In this document: positions 13,801 to 27,246 of the stretch, in pieces | How positions within the stretch are numbered: position 1 is the first letter of the stretch | Layout: each line of letters starts with the position of its first letter | Assembly (NCBI GenBank): GCA_021464245.1 | Contig: JADCRB010000068.1 | Span: 1,997,297 to 2,061,296 of the forward strand | Length of the DNA stretch: 64,000 bases | Reading direction: 5' to 3' | DNA from: Carallia brachiata | Lineage: Eukaryota > Streptophyta > Magnoliopsida > Malpighiales > Rhizophoraceae | Notes under the pieces: generated by a model | What the model was told of the DNA's origin: nothing | Seen by the model: the letters and a program-made list of their open reading frames with translations, nothing else | Database searches by the model: none | Made by a program: the position numbers and the translations under genes

Positions 13801-14047
13801 AATCGTAAGCAAACTAACTTGGGAAAGAGCCGAAATCCTTTTGGGAAATTCCCGAGACACCGTTGATCACTCTTTGTCTTTGATCGATAAACCGCCTCAA
13901 CTCTGCACCAAAGAACACCAATCCACGAGTTCTACTCAAATTCGTGACCCGATTGATTGTTCTCAACCCGGAGTCGCCCCACCCGCTTAAACGAAAAACA
14001 TCGCATCCCAGCGTTGAATGAGCATGAGCGACACATTTTAAGGCCAT
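10822..14047 (-). CDS. ADT2: Arogenate/prephenate dehydratase, chloroplastic (ADT2 type)
   Basis: It decarboxylates and dehydrates arogenate (or prephenate) in plastids, the last steps of phenylalanine synthesis. Eleven coding exons join cleanly to 381 codons: 14047-13819, 13401-13334, 13215-13123, 12830-12630, 12152-12072, 11969-11874, 11630-11553, 11475-11386, 11301-11234, 11107-11026 and 10881-10822. All introns are GT-AG. Residues 1 to about 90 form an Arg/Ser-rich transit peptide. The dehydratase domain follows with [48 protein letters not shown] and NVTRY (T263-R264-Y265). The ACT regulatory domain begins at about 283 ([16 protein letters not shown]) and carries [11 protein letters not shown], the phenylalanine-binding region. 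Length and the ending [10 protein letters not shown] fit ADT2. Oddities: TRY where TRF is usual, HAQAL where HPQAL is usual, and ENSSGG. The frame is intact throughout, so a working enzyme is likely. Confidence 0.95.
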
Positions 14048-14480
14048 AACATGCGCCTTAACTAGAAACGACCACTGTTATCATTTTTTTGGGTTTTGTT
14101 TTGTTTTTGTATGGGGGTGTTTGGTTCGGGAATTTTCACGAACAGACGAAGCCCAACGCGTTGCCAACAAACGAGTAGTTGGTGACGAGATTTTCTCCCT
14201 TGTTCTTATTCTTGTTAATATACATATAATAAAGAATGAAATTAAATTTCTTTTCTGAAATATGTACAGAGTGGAAAGAGAGAGAAGGGATATCTAATAG
14301 GCTTACAGTGAAGAGACGTTGATTCTTCGACAACGAAATGTTTACTCTTAACAAGATTACCCAACTTCTTGTTATAGACGTCCAGGTGCATGCTAGTCAA
14401 GGAAAGCTCAAATCTCCAAAAGGCCTTTGGGCCTTCCATTATAAGATTGATTGATTAAAACGGGTAAGCCATGTCTCCTC

Positions 14481-14980
14481 GGGATAACTATATTTTTTAT
14501 TCTAAATTTTTATTTTTTTATTTTATTTGAGTTGTAAATATTTTTAATATTTCATTTGAATTCTAAATTTTTTAATTTTTTACTACATCAGTTCTTTGAG
14601 TTATAAAAAGTTGTCAATTTATTAATAAATGAGTTTAACTTAATACAAATCATTTAAAAAAAATTAAATATATGAATTAAATATTTTTTTCATCAACAAA
14701 ATATGCATATTAAATATTTTTTAAATTAACAAATATACGAATTAAATAGGTAACATACATATTTTTGATAGAAAAGACATTCAATTCATATATTTAATCT
14801 TTTTTTAAATAATTTTTTATAAAATTAAAATTATTTTTTAATAGATTGATCACTTTTAGTAAATAGAGAGACTGATTTGGTAAAAAATCAAAAAATTTAT
14901 GACTTAAATGAAATGTCAAAAATGTTTAGAACTCAAATGTAAAAAAATCTCAATATTTAGGATAAAAAATATGCATATCC
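14481..14980. mobile_element. Foldback (MITE-like) element, copy 1 of 3
   Basis: An AT-rich block of about 500 bp, related along its length to the copies at 25089-25612 and 26475-26973. Its two ends are inverted repeats of each other (GGATAACTATATTTTTTATT against the complement of the right end, GGATATGCATATTTTTTATC). The inner halves are also partly self-complementary, so it could fold into a long hairpin. It has no coding capacity. A clear target-site duplication was not found for this copy. Confidence 0.65.
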
Positions 14981-16050
14981 TGTCACATCTCTTGCAAGTT
15001 GCAACTATAAAGAACAAAAGTTGAAGTTGATATTCTAGAAGGGAAAAAAATATATAGATACAAAAATTAAGTATAAAATAATGACATTGACTCATTATTT
15101 TAATTTTAATTGTTAATTGAGTTGTGGGTTTAGTGTAGTTAAAGATTTATATTTAAATAATAAATTTATGTTATCGTGTACTTAATTTTTATATTTATGG
15201 AATAAGACTCATTTTGAAAAGCATAAACTGCCTCCATCAATGCAGCCCAAATTTAATTACAATATAGTTGGGCTGCAATTGGGTGTAGAAATTGCGGGTT
15301 AGTTTCCAGTTAAAGCTCCACTCTTTAGTCTTTACTGAGCTTTATTGGACTGAAACTTATCACTACCAGTAGACGCCCAAGCCCATCAACAATATCTACT
15401 GCACACAGTTGGGGCCTTGTTGTCTTTATAGGACGCCCGGAAGCACAGCTTACTTCTCAGGGAAAAAAAACAATAGAGGCTCAGCACTGGGCAAGGTGGT
15501 CGGAAGTAGCAGTCTTTAATTAAGGGACTGGTGAACCTAATCTTTCTAATCTCCAACCACTTGCTGCGGATTACATAAATAGTAAAAATAATTTACTTTT
15601 AAATTTTACTACGAACTAAAGGGAAGAACAATGAACGGTCTTTTTTTTTTTTTTTTTCCCTTTCACTAAAAATTTTGCCCAATTAGAATCTATGTTGAAA
15701 TATGCCACAAAAATCTCGTTGAGATACAGTGACATGACCAAAACTTGACGTTGCACCTAATCTACCTAACTCCAGAAACTTTCATCATTGTCCAACCTGG
15801 CTAAAGTGTGAGCCAACCAATTCATGCATGCAAAAGAAGGGTTCTTGGAAAGCTTAGGATACCTTTTTTTTTTCTTTGGTATATAAAGCTTAAGAAACTT
15901 TGTTTAGGAAAGATAAGTTGCTACATATTGTTAACTTAAGAGTATAAAATTTCATATTACTAAAATATAACAATTTGATATAATTTATAATAAATAAAAG
16001 CTTCTCTGCCTATAAACTTGAGTCATTAAGTGGATATAACTAATGGGGTT

Positions 16051-16287
16051 CTAAGGGCGGAGCCACATAGGGAGTAGTGGGGGCAGTTGCCCCCACTGAA
16101 AAAAAAATTGTCTAATTTAAGTATAATTTAGTAAGAATTTATGTAATTGTCTTAATTGAAATTTATATTTTATTCTTACTGAAATTTATATTTTATATTT
16201 ATACCCTCACTTTGTTTTTTTTTTATTTAACATCTTCATTCTCTTATCTTCCACCTCATTGGATAAAATTTCTAGCTCCGTCACTAG
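16051..16287. mobile_element. Small MITE-like element with GGCGGAGC ends
   Basis: It begins CTAAGGGCGGAGC and ends GCTCCGTCACTAG, an imperfect terminal inverted repeat around an AT-rich core containing GGGGGCAGTTGCCCCCACTG. This pattern is familiar from short non-autonomous plant repeats. It is about 237 bp with no coding capacity and no clear target-site duplication. Confidence 0.6.
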
Positions 16288-19200
16288 TTGGTAGATGAAT
16301 ATATTACGTAGATATAACTCTAGTATCATGCTGATGCAAGAATATAAGCAGCGGCATACTATCTCCACTCCTAATTTCCTTTTTCACAATAATTGTTTGG
16401 ATGGCATGAATGCAAGCTGCGCTGTTCTCCTTGGGAATAATTCTGGGTTGATAATTAGCGAGGCTATGCCTCAGCCATGAGCTTAAAAAACTTATTTATT
16501 ACTACTATATAATCATGTAATCTATAAAACGCAAAAGACATATAGTTAATTTATTTAATTTTTTTATAAATTTAATATCTTTTTTTACAATATAATAATT
16601 CAGATTTATATGTATTAACTTTATATCTATTATTGTATATTTATATAGAGTTTTATATAAACTTATTGTGTTGTACTGCTTGGGTACCTCGTTAGCTTAA
16701 CCACCACTGCTGCGATGGAAAAGAATGAAAATCAAAATATAAGCACAGTAGGTGAATCTTTATGCATGAAAACCATATGAGTGCCTATGTTACGGTCAAG
16801 CAATTTATTGTAAATGATAATCTCTCGTGATAGGAAAAAAGAAAGAAGTAGAAGGGAGAATAAGTTAAAAAAATTTATTTGGTTGTCATTTTAGAAAGTT
16901 ATAAGTAGTTATTATTATACAATATAATAAAAAAATTATATTAAGTGATAAAAAAATTATATAATATATTAAAAAAATTTATACAACCTATATAACGAAC
17001 TATTAAAAAAAATTTAATTTTTATTAAGTATTTATATATTATATAATTTTTTAATATATTATATAATTTTTATATATATTTTTTACTGTATGATATAATT
17101 TTTTCAGTAACATTATATATTACAGTTGCTTAATAACTCGCTGATACAACCACAGACCTCCTGTTCTTCAAAATCTGATTGATCCCAAAAGGGCAGTAGA
17201 ACGAACAATTACGTGGCATGACATCAGACCGCATTAAAGGCGTCTGTGTGGAGCCGGGCGATGTGGTGCCGTGGTGGAAATGGGCAGTCAAATTGGTTTA
17301 CACAAAAAAAAAAAAAAAAAACAAATTTCTGGTGGTTTTATCTGCTTTGCTTCCCTTTAAGCAGCAAATGACGTTGAGAACGGCCAAAAGCCATTAATGC
17401 ACAGCGCCGGCTCATTGAAAGGAAAAACAGACTTAATCCAGTAAAGGGGTCCCTCTATCTTGCAAATTTTCACGAGAGCGCACAGTATTAAAATGATCTT
17501 ATAATTCATCTAAAAAAAAATTTAATTATTTATTTATTTATTTATTTTATAAAATTAAATCATTCAATAATTTATATCTTCTATTATACTTAAAAAATTT
17601 CACCGATTATTTCCTTTCAAGAAATCTCAAAACTGATGGCATCTCATAAAATTCTGCAAACCACTCTTCTCCTCAAGGTAGGAACTCTCTCTCTCTCTAT
17701 CTCTCTCACAAATTGGGGCTGTCTCTATACATGGATCCGATCTTAAAGAAAAAATTGAAACGTCTCAGGTTACGTCCTCTCATGGGTGGATGAAGCAAAT
17801 CAAGTAAATCAAGTGACGGGGAAAGAAGGGTAAATGGCTGGTGAAGGTATTGGCGCGTCTCAATTTAAATACATGGTTAGATTGTGCATATTAGCCATGT
17901 AATTTGATTGAGCCGCGTCAATATCTCCTTTTGCACCTCTCTCTCTCCTTTAATTTTTCTCTTCCCGACCTCAGTAATTCTTGGTACGTAATTCAACCTC
18001 TTTTTGCTCTCTTATATGTATATATGATCATTTCCTCTTCTCACTTCTTCCTGCACCTTATATATCTGGGTTTGATCTCTTTTAAGATGTATATCTATAT
18101 AGGAATACCATAGTTTTGCTCTTCAAATATTCACAACTGTTTCACAATTGTTGCATATGCATATGGTGATCGGCATCTGCATGCATCTGTATATACATGT
18201 GCAACTGTACACTTCCAAACACGGTCGAAATTGGGGTTTTTAATGAAAACCTGGATCTGGGTTTTGAAAGTCCTGTGGTATAAATGATCAAGAGTTTGCA
18301 ATTGCAGATAGCCATGTGGACCCTATCAACAGAATCGTTTGAGAAATCAAACAGCAATTAATTTCAAGTGTCGTTCCATATTGATATTGTAGAAATCTTT
18401 TTTTTTTTTATATAGAGGTCCATTAAGTCATGAATTATGTCATGAATTACATAATTTTATACTCTTATAAATCATTCCTTCATAAAATTTAAATTTAAAA
18501 TCTCTAAAATAAAATCTTGAACTATAACTATTAAGTTGTCTTCTAAGGAGGATATTGAGGAATTTGGATGTCCAAAATGCATACATCTGGTGATGGTCTA
18601 GGTTAATTCCTCTTGGGTTTTTTTTTTTCCTTTCAGATCCTCTTAATTTTGTGCAGCTCGGCGCGCAGAAATTGTGTGCCTAATTAAAAAGAGACGGAGA
18701 GATCAAGAAATTCCTTGTTTTTGTCAATCAAAAGGTGAAAATTAATTAATTTAGGGGCAGAAGGAGAGATTAGGTAAAATTAGCTTGTTCTCCCGCGCAA
18801 TGTGCAGAATTATTAACACACTTACATTATTTCTAAGTTTGTAAAATATTAAAATAGACATAATATCATCAAAAAAATGAAAAATATTTGATAATCTAAA
18901 ATTCAAGAGAAATGTACGCACTTATACAATAAAGATTGGTCACAACATAGACAAATTTGTTAACGTATGCACAAGTAAAAATAAGAAAATAAATTAAAAA
19001 AAAAAGAAAAATCTTCTAATATGATATTTAAATATATAACATGTTTTTCTTTTCCTCTTTCAATGCTATGTAGAAAGTTTGGTTCTCAACTTAAAGTTTA
19101 TTAAATCTTAATTTCATAAAGGAAAGGTGTTATGAAAAAAGACAAAAGTTAATAACATTATACATTCGAATCTTACGCATTAAAGAAACTAATTAAAATG

Positions 19201-19433
19201 TTTAGGCCAAAACTTGTTAATATGATATGATCTTGTGGGGAAGCAAATATGATATGAACAATTGTGTACAAATTGAAGGCACTCACATGCCACAAGTACC
19301 TACTAAATTCCAAAGAAGTTGATGGATCTAGGAAACACACCAAAAATTTAACAGAAAGAACAAATTGCAAGAGTTACTGCCATGCCTTAAGATCCTAAAA
19401 GGAACACTTCACCAACCGACACTATCTAAGGCA

Positions 19434-19800
19434 TCAATCACCTCTCTTTGCCTCCTTTTTGTACCCTTCCATCTCCTTTAGCCACAAGTCTGCGAATTCA
19501 CAATTCTCCTATGGCTCAAACGAAACCCTCCACGGGTATAATGTATGGCTTTAGGGAATGTGGATGTATCACCATCGACAAACTTGTTATAGTCCTCAAG
19601 AAAATCCCACACAAATGAGATTGATCCAATTTCTTCATCCTCAAGCCACTAAAACCTGGGAAGAAAAGCTTCAGTTTGTGTATTAACAACTTTAAGTGTC
19701 AACAACTTGTTCTTTGGATGCCCAAAATTGTACAACACCATCAAAGACCAATTCTACCTTGGATAAACAGTCTGCACAGCGCCCATCCATCTTTGTGATC
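19434..19800 (-). pseudogene. Decayed nucleotide-diphospho-sugar transferase-like gene fragment
   Basis: Minus-strand translation recovers conserved blocks of a plant protein family of the nucleotide-diphospho-sugar transferase type: QTVYPR, NWSLMVLYNFGHPKNKLLTL, WLEDEEIGSISFVWDFL, TFPKAIHYTRGG and, after a frame change, NCEFADLWLKEMEGYKKEAK followed by a stop at 19436-19434. Two in-frame TAG codons (after QTVYPR and after AFLPRF) and at least two frame changes break it, and only the C-terminal part of the expected protein is present. No introns are visible. It is a non-functional relic. The family is recalled from similarity and its exact name is uncertain. Confidence 0.6.
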
Positions 19801-20261
19801 TTTTTTAATGCTCTTATAAGATGCAAAGGAGGAACCTAAAAGGGTGCTACAATGAACGTGGTTCAAAAAAGTTATTAACTTATTATGGATTATTAAACCA
19901 GAATGAATATTACACGTCTTCTCATTTTTAGTCTATCGTTGCATTTCAATTTTTGCATTCAAAAACCCTTATTGCCATGGAAGATAAAGAGACCTCAGTT
20001 GATTATAAATGCTTATTATTAGAGAAGGAGAAAGGACATCTTAACATAACTTAAAGTCGTGTCTAATTGGATGAATTGATGGTTGGTGTAGTAATTATTG
20101 TTTAAGTGAATTGCAAGTTAGATAGTTCATGACCAAAATAAGCAAAAATAGATGAAGAAGCATGCCGCGTGATAACCTTTTATCATGGCTTTAGTAGATA
20201 TAGATAGATAGATAGATTATAACCTGGGCATAGAAAATGAAAAGTTATGGTGAAGAAGAAA

Positions 20262-20465
20262 ACTCTTCAAAGCATGGATCATATAATTAATATTCATTGT
20301 AGCAGGAGAAGACCAAAAGTTAGTTAAAAACTCTTCAAGTTCTATATTATGTAATTGGCTTCCATTGTAAAAGAGGAAAATCAAAAGTTAAGATAAAATT
20401 CTTCAAATTCTAAATATGTGATTGGCATTCATTATAAGAGAAGAAAAATAAAAGTCAAACAAAAA
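20262..20465. repeat. Degenerate 68-bp tandem repeat, three copies
   Basis: Units start at about 20262, 20330 and 20398, each opening with A(C/T)TCTTCAA and containing a related ATTCATTGTA/CCATTGTA/ATTCATTATA segment and an AAAAGT(T/C)A block. A partial unit precedes them. Flanking copies of GAAGCATGCC at about 20157 and 20492 bracket the array. Confidence 0.65.
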
Positions 20466-23400
20466 ACCCTAAAAAATGGATTAAAATGATGGAGAAGCAT
20501 GCCACATGGCATTTACAATCCTCAACTATAGAATATATACATAGATGAAGGCATCAGCAAGTTGGCTATTAGCTAGCTCTTTCAAAATAAAATTACTACT
20601 TGTTCTGGGACAAATGCAAAAGGGGAATGCATAAGAATGAGACAATATAAGAAAACAAAAGATAATATGTTTATTTTATCATGTGAATCTTATAGTGATA
20701 AATCTTACATCATTTTTTTTTATTATTTTTTAGTCTCTTTGTATATTTTCAACCGTGAATGTATGTATAGGTATATGTACCTTCAATTAATGGCACGTCG
20801 AAATCAATGGTCCACGGTCCGTTTAACCAATTACACTTCCCTTATGTATTGCACTGTTCTGGAGATACAGGAACATGAATATAATTATATGAAATTAATT
20901 AGCGTCTCCAGTATCCATATATAAATTTTAAAATAAAATGAAGTTAGGAACCAAATTAAAAATCAATTACGACTGAGACTTTAAAGACAGAGACAAGATA
21001 AATTAAACGGAAAAGATAGGTATACATAGATTTATATGTAGAAAATACACAGATTTAATAAAATAATAATATTTTTGTACCGTTTTAACAAAAAAAAATT
21101 TAAGAAAATTTTTTTTAAAAATTTTATATAATTTTTATACTTTATGTTATAAGATAACTTATTTAAATCTAAATTTTAATTTTTTCAAAAAAATAAAAAA
21201 AATAATTTTTATTTCCTAGTAAAACCCTAAATTAAATGGGACGAATCGTTCATGTCCAATTGTCTAGTGTCCAGACTGAGAATTGAAAGCTTGAGCGGGT
21301 AGCATAGCTGGTGTAGCGCGTAGGTCCTACTATACTTTGCTTTCAGTTAAGTTTGCATTAAATTAGATTCTCCCATCTAGTCCCTACGAACAGCCAAGAG
21401 ACAATCACCTTGAGAGTATGCCCATGCGCACACCGAATAAGATTGAAATCTCTGTTAAGCATTAAACTCTCCTTAAGAGAGAGATGGTAGTGTTTGTTTT
21501 AGTGTCTGGCTTAGATACGCGCAACATAAACTGTGCGAACTCGTCAATACTCGAATGATCGATCAATCCAACTTGACCTATAGGAACCATAATCTTTGTT
21601 TTAAGTTAAAAAAATAAATAAATAAAGACAATCGAGGAGTTCCAATATTGTGGATCATATGATGTTCTCCGTCACTTTCTGTTCTAAGTAGGCTATATGG
21701 TTAAAGTTGCTGTGATTTATTTTGGCCATAGAACACATCGGGAGTTTTCTCAATCTTTTAACATAGATAATCCGGTATCAGTCAATTTTAACTGTATCAA
21801 TAACCCTACCTATCTCTGTTGAGCTTGAACTAACAACAGTGTTCGTAGATAATTGGCAAAAGGCCCCTTTTTTCCTCCCTTTTAAGAAATTAGGTGTGTG
21901 TATCAAATCTTGTTACATTTACAACACTAATCGAAGCATAAAAAATCAGAAAATATTTTGGTACCATACATATATATGCCTACTGCTGGATTTATGGGTC
22001 AATATTTTGCTGTGTAGTAGATCTTGGCATGTATTACTGATAGTTAGCTTTTTTTTGGACTCATATTTTTAGCGGTTGTTTGGATTAGTGGAAATGTGAA
22101 TGAAAACAAAAGAAACTACAATTCTTTGTTTGGAAAGTGTTGTTGTGATTACCATTTAATTTTATTTTTTATAATTAAAAAAAAAAGAGAGAAGGGAATA
22201 AGTATGTTTATACTACAAAGTAGGTATTTTCCATCAGTTCTCACCCGCTTACCTACTAAAAAAATTAGGAGGAAATAAAAAATAACTCTAGAGTAATTAA
22301 CTAGGCATAGGCGATAAAAAGAAATTTTGTGAAACAAAAAAATTGCAAAAACAATAAAATCAAAATTTAAAATAATATTAAGTATATTTAAAATAATATT
22401 AAATATATTTAAAATTAAAAAATTAATTTTTAATTATTTATTATAAATTAGACTCGTACTTATAATTATCCTATAGCTGTTAGTAGGACTCTTTGCCAAA
22501 TTTTCAGTGATATCTACAGACAAATCATGGGAAGGAGCCAAGGCCGGGGTAAATTAAGCGAAGATTGCAGAGTAAATGCTTAATTAATGCCTTAAAAATG
22601 TTACCCCTACACCTGTTATGGTTGAAACCCACAAGAACCACGAAAAGTTAAGCATTAAAATGGGTTTGAGGTCGGATCCAACCAGCCTAAGGTGATTTTG
22701 ACTTCCATTATGGGTTCTAAAACCATGAACAGCCAACCACTGACTTGAGCACGAGCGCAGAGCAAAGAAAGCTCCAAGAAGTACCATGTACTCTTTAATT
22801 TAGGTCTCGGACAGCAACCCAGATCCGTCCCATGCATTGATTGCAAAAGTCTGTCCACTCCACACAACCTAAAAAGCTCTGGGCAACAACTGAATCCACT
22901 TAATTGCTGCCTGCAGAGGCCACGCGGCTTCTCCTTTAAGGCTTGGCGCCCACCCTTCCTGTAATGTGAAACTGATAGTTTAGGTTTAGCGAATTTTGAA
23001 ATGAAAGCTAGAGGAGTGCGGAAGACTTTTGCAATGGTTTTTTAGAACCAGAAACGACGTATCTTCCCATCATACGATCCTGAATAATTCAAATTAATTT
23101 CCTCCTAAAGTGAACTAAAATTTGGAAAAGTTATCAAAAAGTTCAGCCGAACCAAGTAATAAAATATAATCACTTACTAACAAGTTACAATCTAATTCAT
23201 AAAATACGAAATAAAAAAAATAAAATTTAAAATTAAATAGATATTATTTTAAAATTTAAAATATAAATTTATATGATATACGTTAAAAAAATTCTCATAC
23301 AAGTATTAATGTCATTATATTTTTTAGTAAATCATTGCATTTTGTTGCTTTATTCGACTGAATCGTTCACGTTTACAATCAGGTCCGAAACTTTTTTTCC

Positions 23401-25088
23401 AATAACGATTCATTATTTGCGTAACTACGTGGGTGTTGACGAGCCATTTTTCTATCTTCGAGGTGTCATTGCTAGGTATTTTTTTACATCCCAACCCCTC
23501 CCCGCTACTTTTGTCTTGACTCCGAACAAAATCGAAATCAAGAGGCCCACTTAGTAGATTCATTTGGATTTTGGTTAAATCACGGGAATCTTTTGGAAAT
23601 CTTCCCCGCGATTTCCTTCTTTCGCAGATTCATTTCCTTTTCAGGGGACTTTGTATAACAGCACGTGCCAAGCACCAAATTCTGAAAGATTGTTCTTCCC
23701 TATATCACAAGGGACAACATCGGTCGTCCGTTCACACGTGTGTATGACTATGATGTAATCATGTATCTGTGTGCATGTGTCTTCTCTTCCCATTCTAAAG
23801 AGGCTAATTTGTGTTACACGATCATGTCATTGTCGAGTTACTTCAAACAATATCACATAGATAGACTTTGTGATCCTCCAAATTTCTTTTTTGGTTGATC
23901 GGCTCCGAGATAGCAGCCACAAGGTTAACGTTGAAATCATATATTATATAAAAAAATAATAATAAAATCCTAAATGAACAAACCAGCCTTTGTTGTTTCA
24001 CAAATTGATTGCCACATCATTTAGTAAAAGTTTGCCATAAACTTTTGTATTTATTTCCTACCCTCCCCTTTTTAAGGAACAGATTGCTGGAATTTTTTTT
24101 TTTTTTTGGGTTAATTGCTAGAAATTCTAATCAAGAAAATTTCCATAGACCAAGACACCATACAAGGAATGCTTAGACACCATGCGTTTTGTGCCCATAT
24201 TGCAAATGGTCGGTTTGATCATATGTCTCGTAGGTTATTTGTGTCGTATATTTCTTTTGCATGTGTAGGTTTTCCTAACGTCTTTATGTCAATCTTATGT
24301 AAGGTTTTTGATCGTTACTAATGAAACGATTCCCTTTTGGTAAAAAAAAAAAAAAATAGAAAAGCCCAAACAAAGGGAAAGCTCACAATAAGCATATCAT
24401 GAAAATGTCTCTAGTACAGCTCAAAAAAAATATTTCTAGTTGTAATTCAAAAGTTTAAAAAAATAGAGAGGGGGAGGGAGGGAGCGTTTGTTTTTTCCCA
24501 AGATCTGTATCACTGATCATTTTTACGGGAAATGGCTGGGGCGTCCAAAAACTAAAAGTAACCGTTGCAATTTTTAATAATTCTTATTATATTTGTTTTT
24601 TTTTCAAATATTTTCCGATAGCGTTTAGGATTAGGAGACGTTAAAGGTGGCGTATGATGCGCATCAAAATAAAAAAAAAAAAGTATTTGAAGAAAACAGG
24701 CCCAATTGAATTTCAACAAAGGTCCACTTCCCCCTTCCCCCTCCAAAGCAAGGGAAATAAGATCCACAACCCATTGTACACCCAATTTGAACCGATGGCT
24801 TGGTTAATGTTCTGTTCTACCGATCCCAACCCAATTTGGGCCCTACGAGTGAAGACCCTAATAGTGAACTTTGAAGTTGTTTAAAATGGTCCCCTGGATA
24901 AGGTCCAAAATGAATTGGGCTCAAGAATGCTGTAAGTTTAACTTGCCCAAATTTTTTTTAAGAAAACATGTACAATCATGAAATTCAATCAACCAAAAAA
25001 GAAAAAGAGTACGATCATCATGCCTCGTTCTTCGTGTTTGGAGCAACTACGGCAATAATCACGCTGTATTGTTGTGTGACGTGCAATC

Positions 25089-25612
25089 ATATATCAATAT
25101 TTTTAATTTTAAATTTTTTAAATTTTTTATATTTAAATTTTAAATATTTTTGTCATTTTATTTGAATTATAAATTTTTTAATTTTCTTGATTTTAAATTT
25201 TTTAATTTATTACTAAATCAGTCCTTTTGTTTACAAAAAATATCAATTTATTAAAAAATAATTTTAACTTTATAAAAAATTATTTAAAAAAAGATGAAAT
25301 ATATGAACTGAATGTCTTTTTTATTAAAAATATGAATATTACCTATTTAATTCGTATATTTGTTAATTAAAAAAATATTTAATGTGCATATTTTTTTGAC
25401 GATAAAAATATTTAATTAATATATTTAACTTTTTTTAAATAATTTTTATTAAGTTAAATTTATTTATTAATCGATTGACCACTTTTTATAACTTAAAGGA
25501 ATGATGTAGTATGAAATAAAAATGTTAGAACTCAAATGAAATGTCAAAAAGATTTATGATTCAAACGTAAAAAAAAGTTAAAGATTTAGAACTAAAAATA
25601 TTGATATTCCCT
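25089..25612. mobile_element. Foldback (MITE-like) element, copy 2 of 3
   Basis: Related to copies 1 and 3. Its ends ATATATCAATATTTTT and AAAAATATTGATATTCCCT are inverted repeats. It is flanked on both sides by the same 8-bp sequence GTGCAATC (25081-25088 and 25613-25620), a good target-site duplication and evidence of transposition. An 8-bp duplication would suit a hAT-type transposase, and 9 bp a Mutator type. It has no coding capacity. Confidence 0.75.
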
Positions 25613-26474
25613 GTGCAATCCTTGCACGACGAGGATTTTACTCGCCGGTCTCTGAAAATTATTTACTTTTTTTTCTACAAAAAAAAAATCATCTCAAGTA
25701 TGATGGTCATCAAATTGACAGATCGAGATAAGAATATTTCTCATTTGTATTATTTCATTCAATCTAATTTACATGAAGTGACCATTCACTCGAACACTGA
25801 TTAGTTTGAGCAGATTTCATTCAAATCAACTACAGTGTTAATAAATCTTGAATTAAGGACGCGAGAGCCGTGATTAGAGCCGAACACGAGCGGAGGACAT
25901 TGTCTCACAAATACTGCCCATGAGACTCAAATTCAGATTATGAGTGAGAGAAACATACCGAATTACCATCAAATTGTCATTTTAAGTAATTTAAAAAATT
26001 AATTATAGACGTAATTAAAATTATATTTAAATAAGCCCATTTTCTATTTCTTTTCCGTACATCATACTTCGGGATTACCTTTCTGCAAGCCATAAACTTT
26101 TATGATTTTTTAATTTGAGGTTTAAATTGATTTTACTTTTATCTTTAAATTTTTATTCTATCAAATTTGTTTAGGATGGAATTGGGTCAAACTATTAACC
26201 CTATTTAATAATCAAAAGACATCCAAAAAAACGCAAAAATACGGATCTAAACAAATCTAAACGTAATAAGCATAACTTTTTTTGGCTTTATTTTAAGACC
26301 CATATTTCTGATTTTTTGAAATGTATTTTGTACATTTTTTTTATTTTATTTGATTGTATTTAGATCCGTAATTCCAACTTTAAATCTCTCTCATCATCTT
26401 CATTCCAATGATTGGACTATTAACTCTGAAAAAATGGTTTGCCTTCATATTGGGTTTTGATTTGCCAATTTTTT

Positions 26475-26973
26475 GAGATATTAATATTTTTAGTTTTAAA
26501 TTTTTAAATTTTTTTAAGTTTAAGTCATAAACCTTTTTGATATTTCATTTGAGTTCTAAATTTTTTAATTTTTTACCAAATCAGTTCCTCTGTTTACAAA
26601 AGTGATCAATTTATTAAAAATTAATTTTAACTTTGTAAAAAATTATTTTAAAAAAAATTAAATATATGAATTGGATGCATTTTTTATCAAAAATATATAT
26701 GTTACTTATTTAATTCTCATATTTGTTAATTAAAAAAATATTTAATGTTTATATTTTGTTAATGACAAAAATATTTAATTCATGTATTTAATATTTTTTA
26801 AATAATTTTTATTAAGTTAAACTCATATATTAATTGATTGATCACTTTTTGAAACTTAAAAGACTGATATAGTATGAAATCAAAAAATTAAGAACTCAAA
26901 TAAAATTTTAAAAAATTAAAAAATCAAATGCATAAAAAATTTAAAAAATTAAAATTAAAAATATTAAATCTCT
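26475..26973. mobile_element. Foldback (MITE-like) element, copy 3 of 3
   Basis: Same family as copies 1 and 2. The left end GAGATATTAATATTTTT pairs with the right end AAAAATATTAAATCTC. Internal halves are self-complementary: TGATCAATTTATTAA on one side, TTAATTGATTGATCA on the other. It ends about 270 bp before the start codon of the site-2 protease gene, so it may contribute to that promoter. Confidence 0.7.
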
Positions 26974-27246
26974 CGATTTCTCTGGTCGGGACGAGGTGGG
27001 CTTGCTTTCCACTTATGAACCACAAGTTCCAAACCCAACCGAAAAAAAGAACATCCAGTCGCTCAAACGCCACCACTTTTGTTGTGGAAAGACAAGAAAG
27101 GGGGAGACATGACATCTTCCCCCGCTCACTTCCCTTCCACAGACCCAAAATCATGAATTATCCGAAACATCCTCTCTCTCTTGTATCTCTCTCTTTCTCT
27201 CATTAGCCTAAACCCCTCCATTTTTCAAGCTACCAGCAAGCTAACC

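Larger units (their letters stand above)
14048..19433. other. Gene-poor AT-rich region
   Basis: No coding gene recognised. It includes the ADT2 promoter side, one copy of a long foldback repeat (14481-14980), a small MITE (16051-16287), a CT-rich tract at about 17685-17707 and many short non-coding open frames. Confidence 0.5.
19801..27246. other. Gene-poor repeat-rich region
   Basis: No intact gene supported. It includes a 68-bp tandem repeat near 20.3 kb, two foldback copies (25089-25612 and 26475-26973) and AT-rich filler. Minus-strand open frames around 22584-22867 lack recognisable domains. Confidence 0.5.

Noticed and set aside
22584..22867. Overlapping minus-strand open frames of 67 and 70 codons
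   Set aside because: Composition is somewhat less AT-rich than its surroundings, but no domain, homologous motif or splice structure supports a gene.
27181..27246. Upstream extension of the site-2 protease frame
   Set aside because: The frame is open but there is no ATG before 27247; the extension would need a TTG start, which is not expected in a plant nuclear gene.
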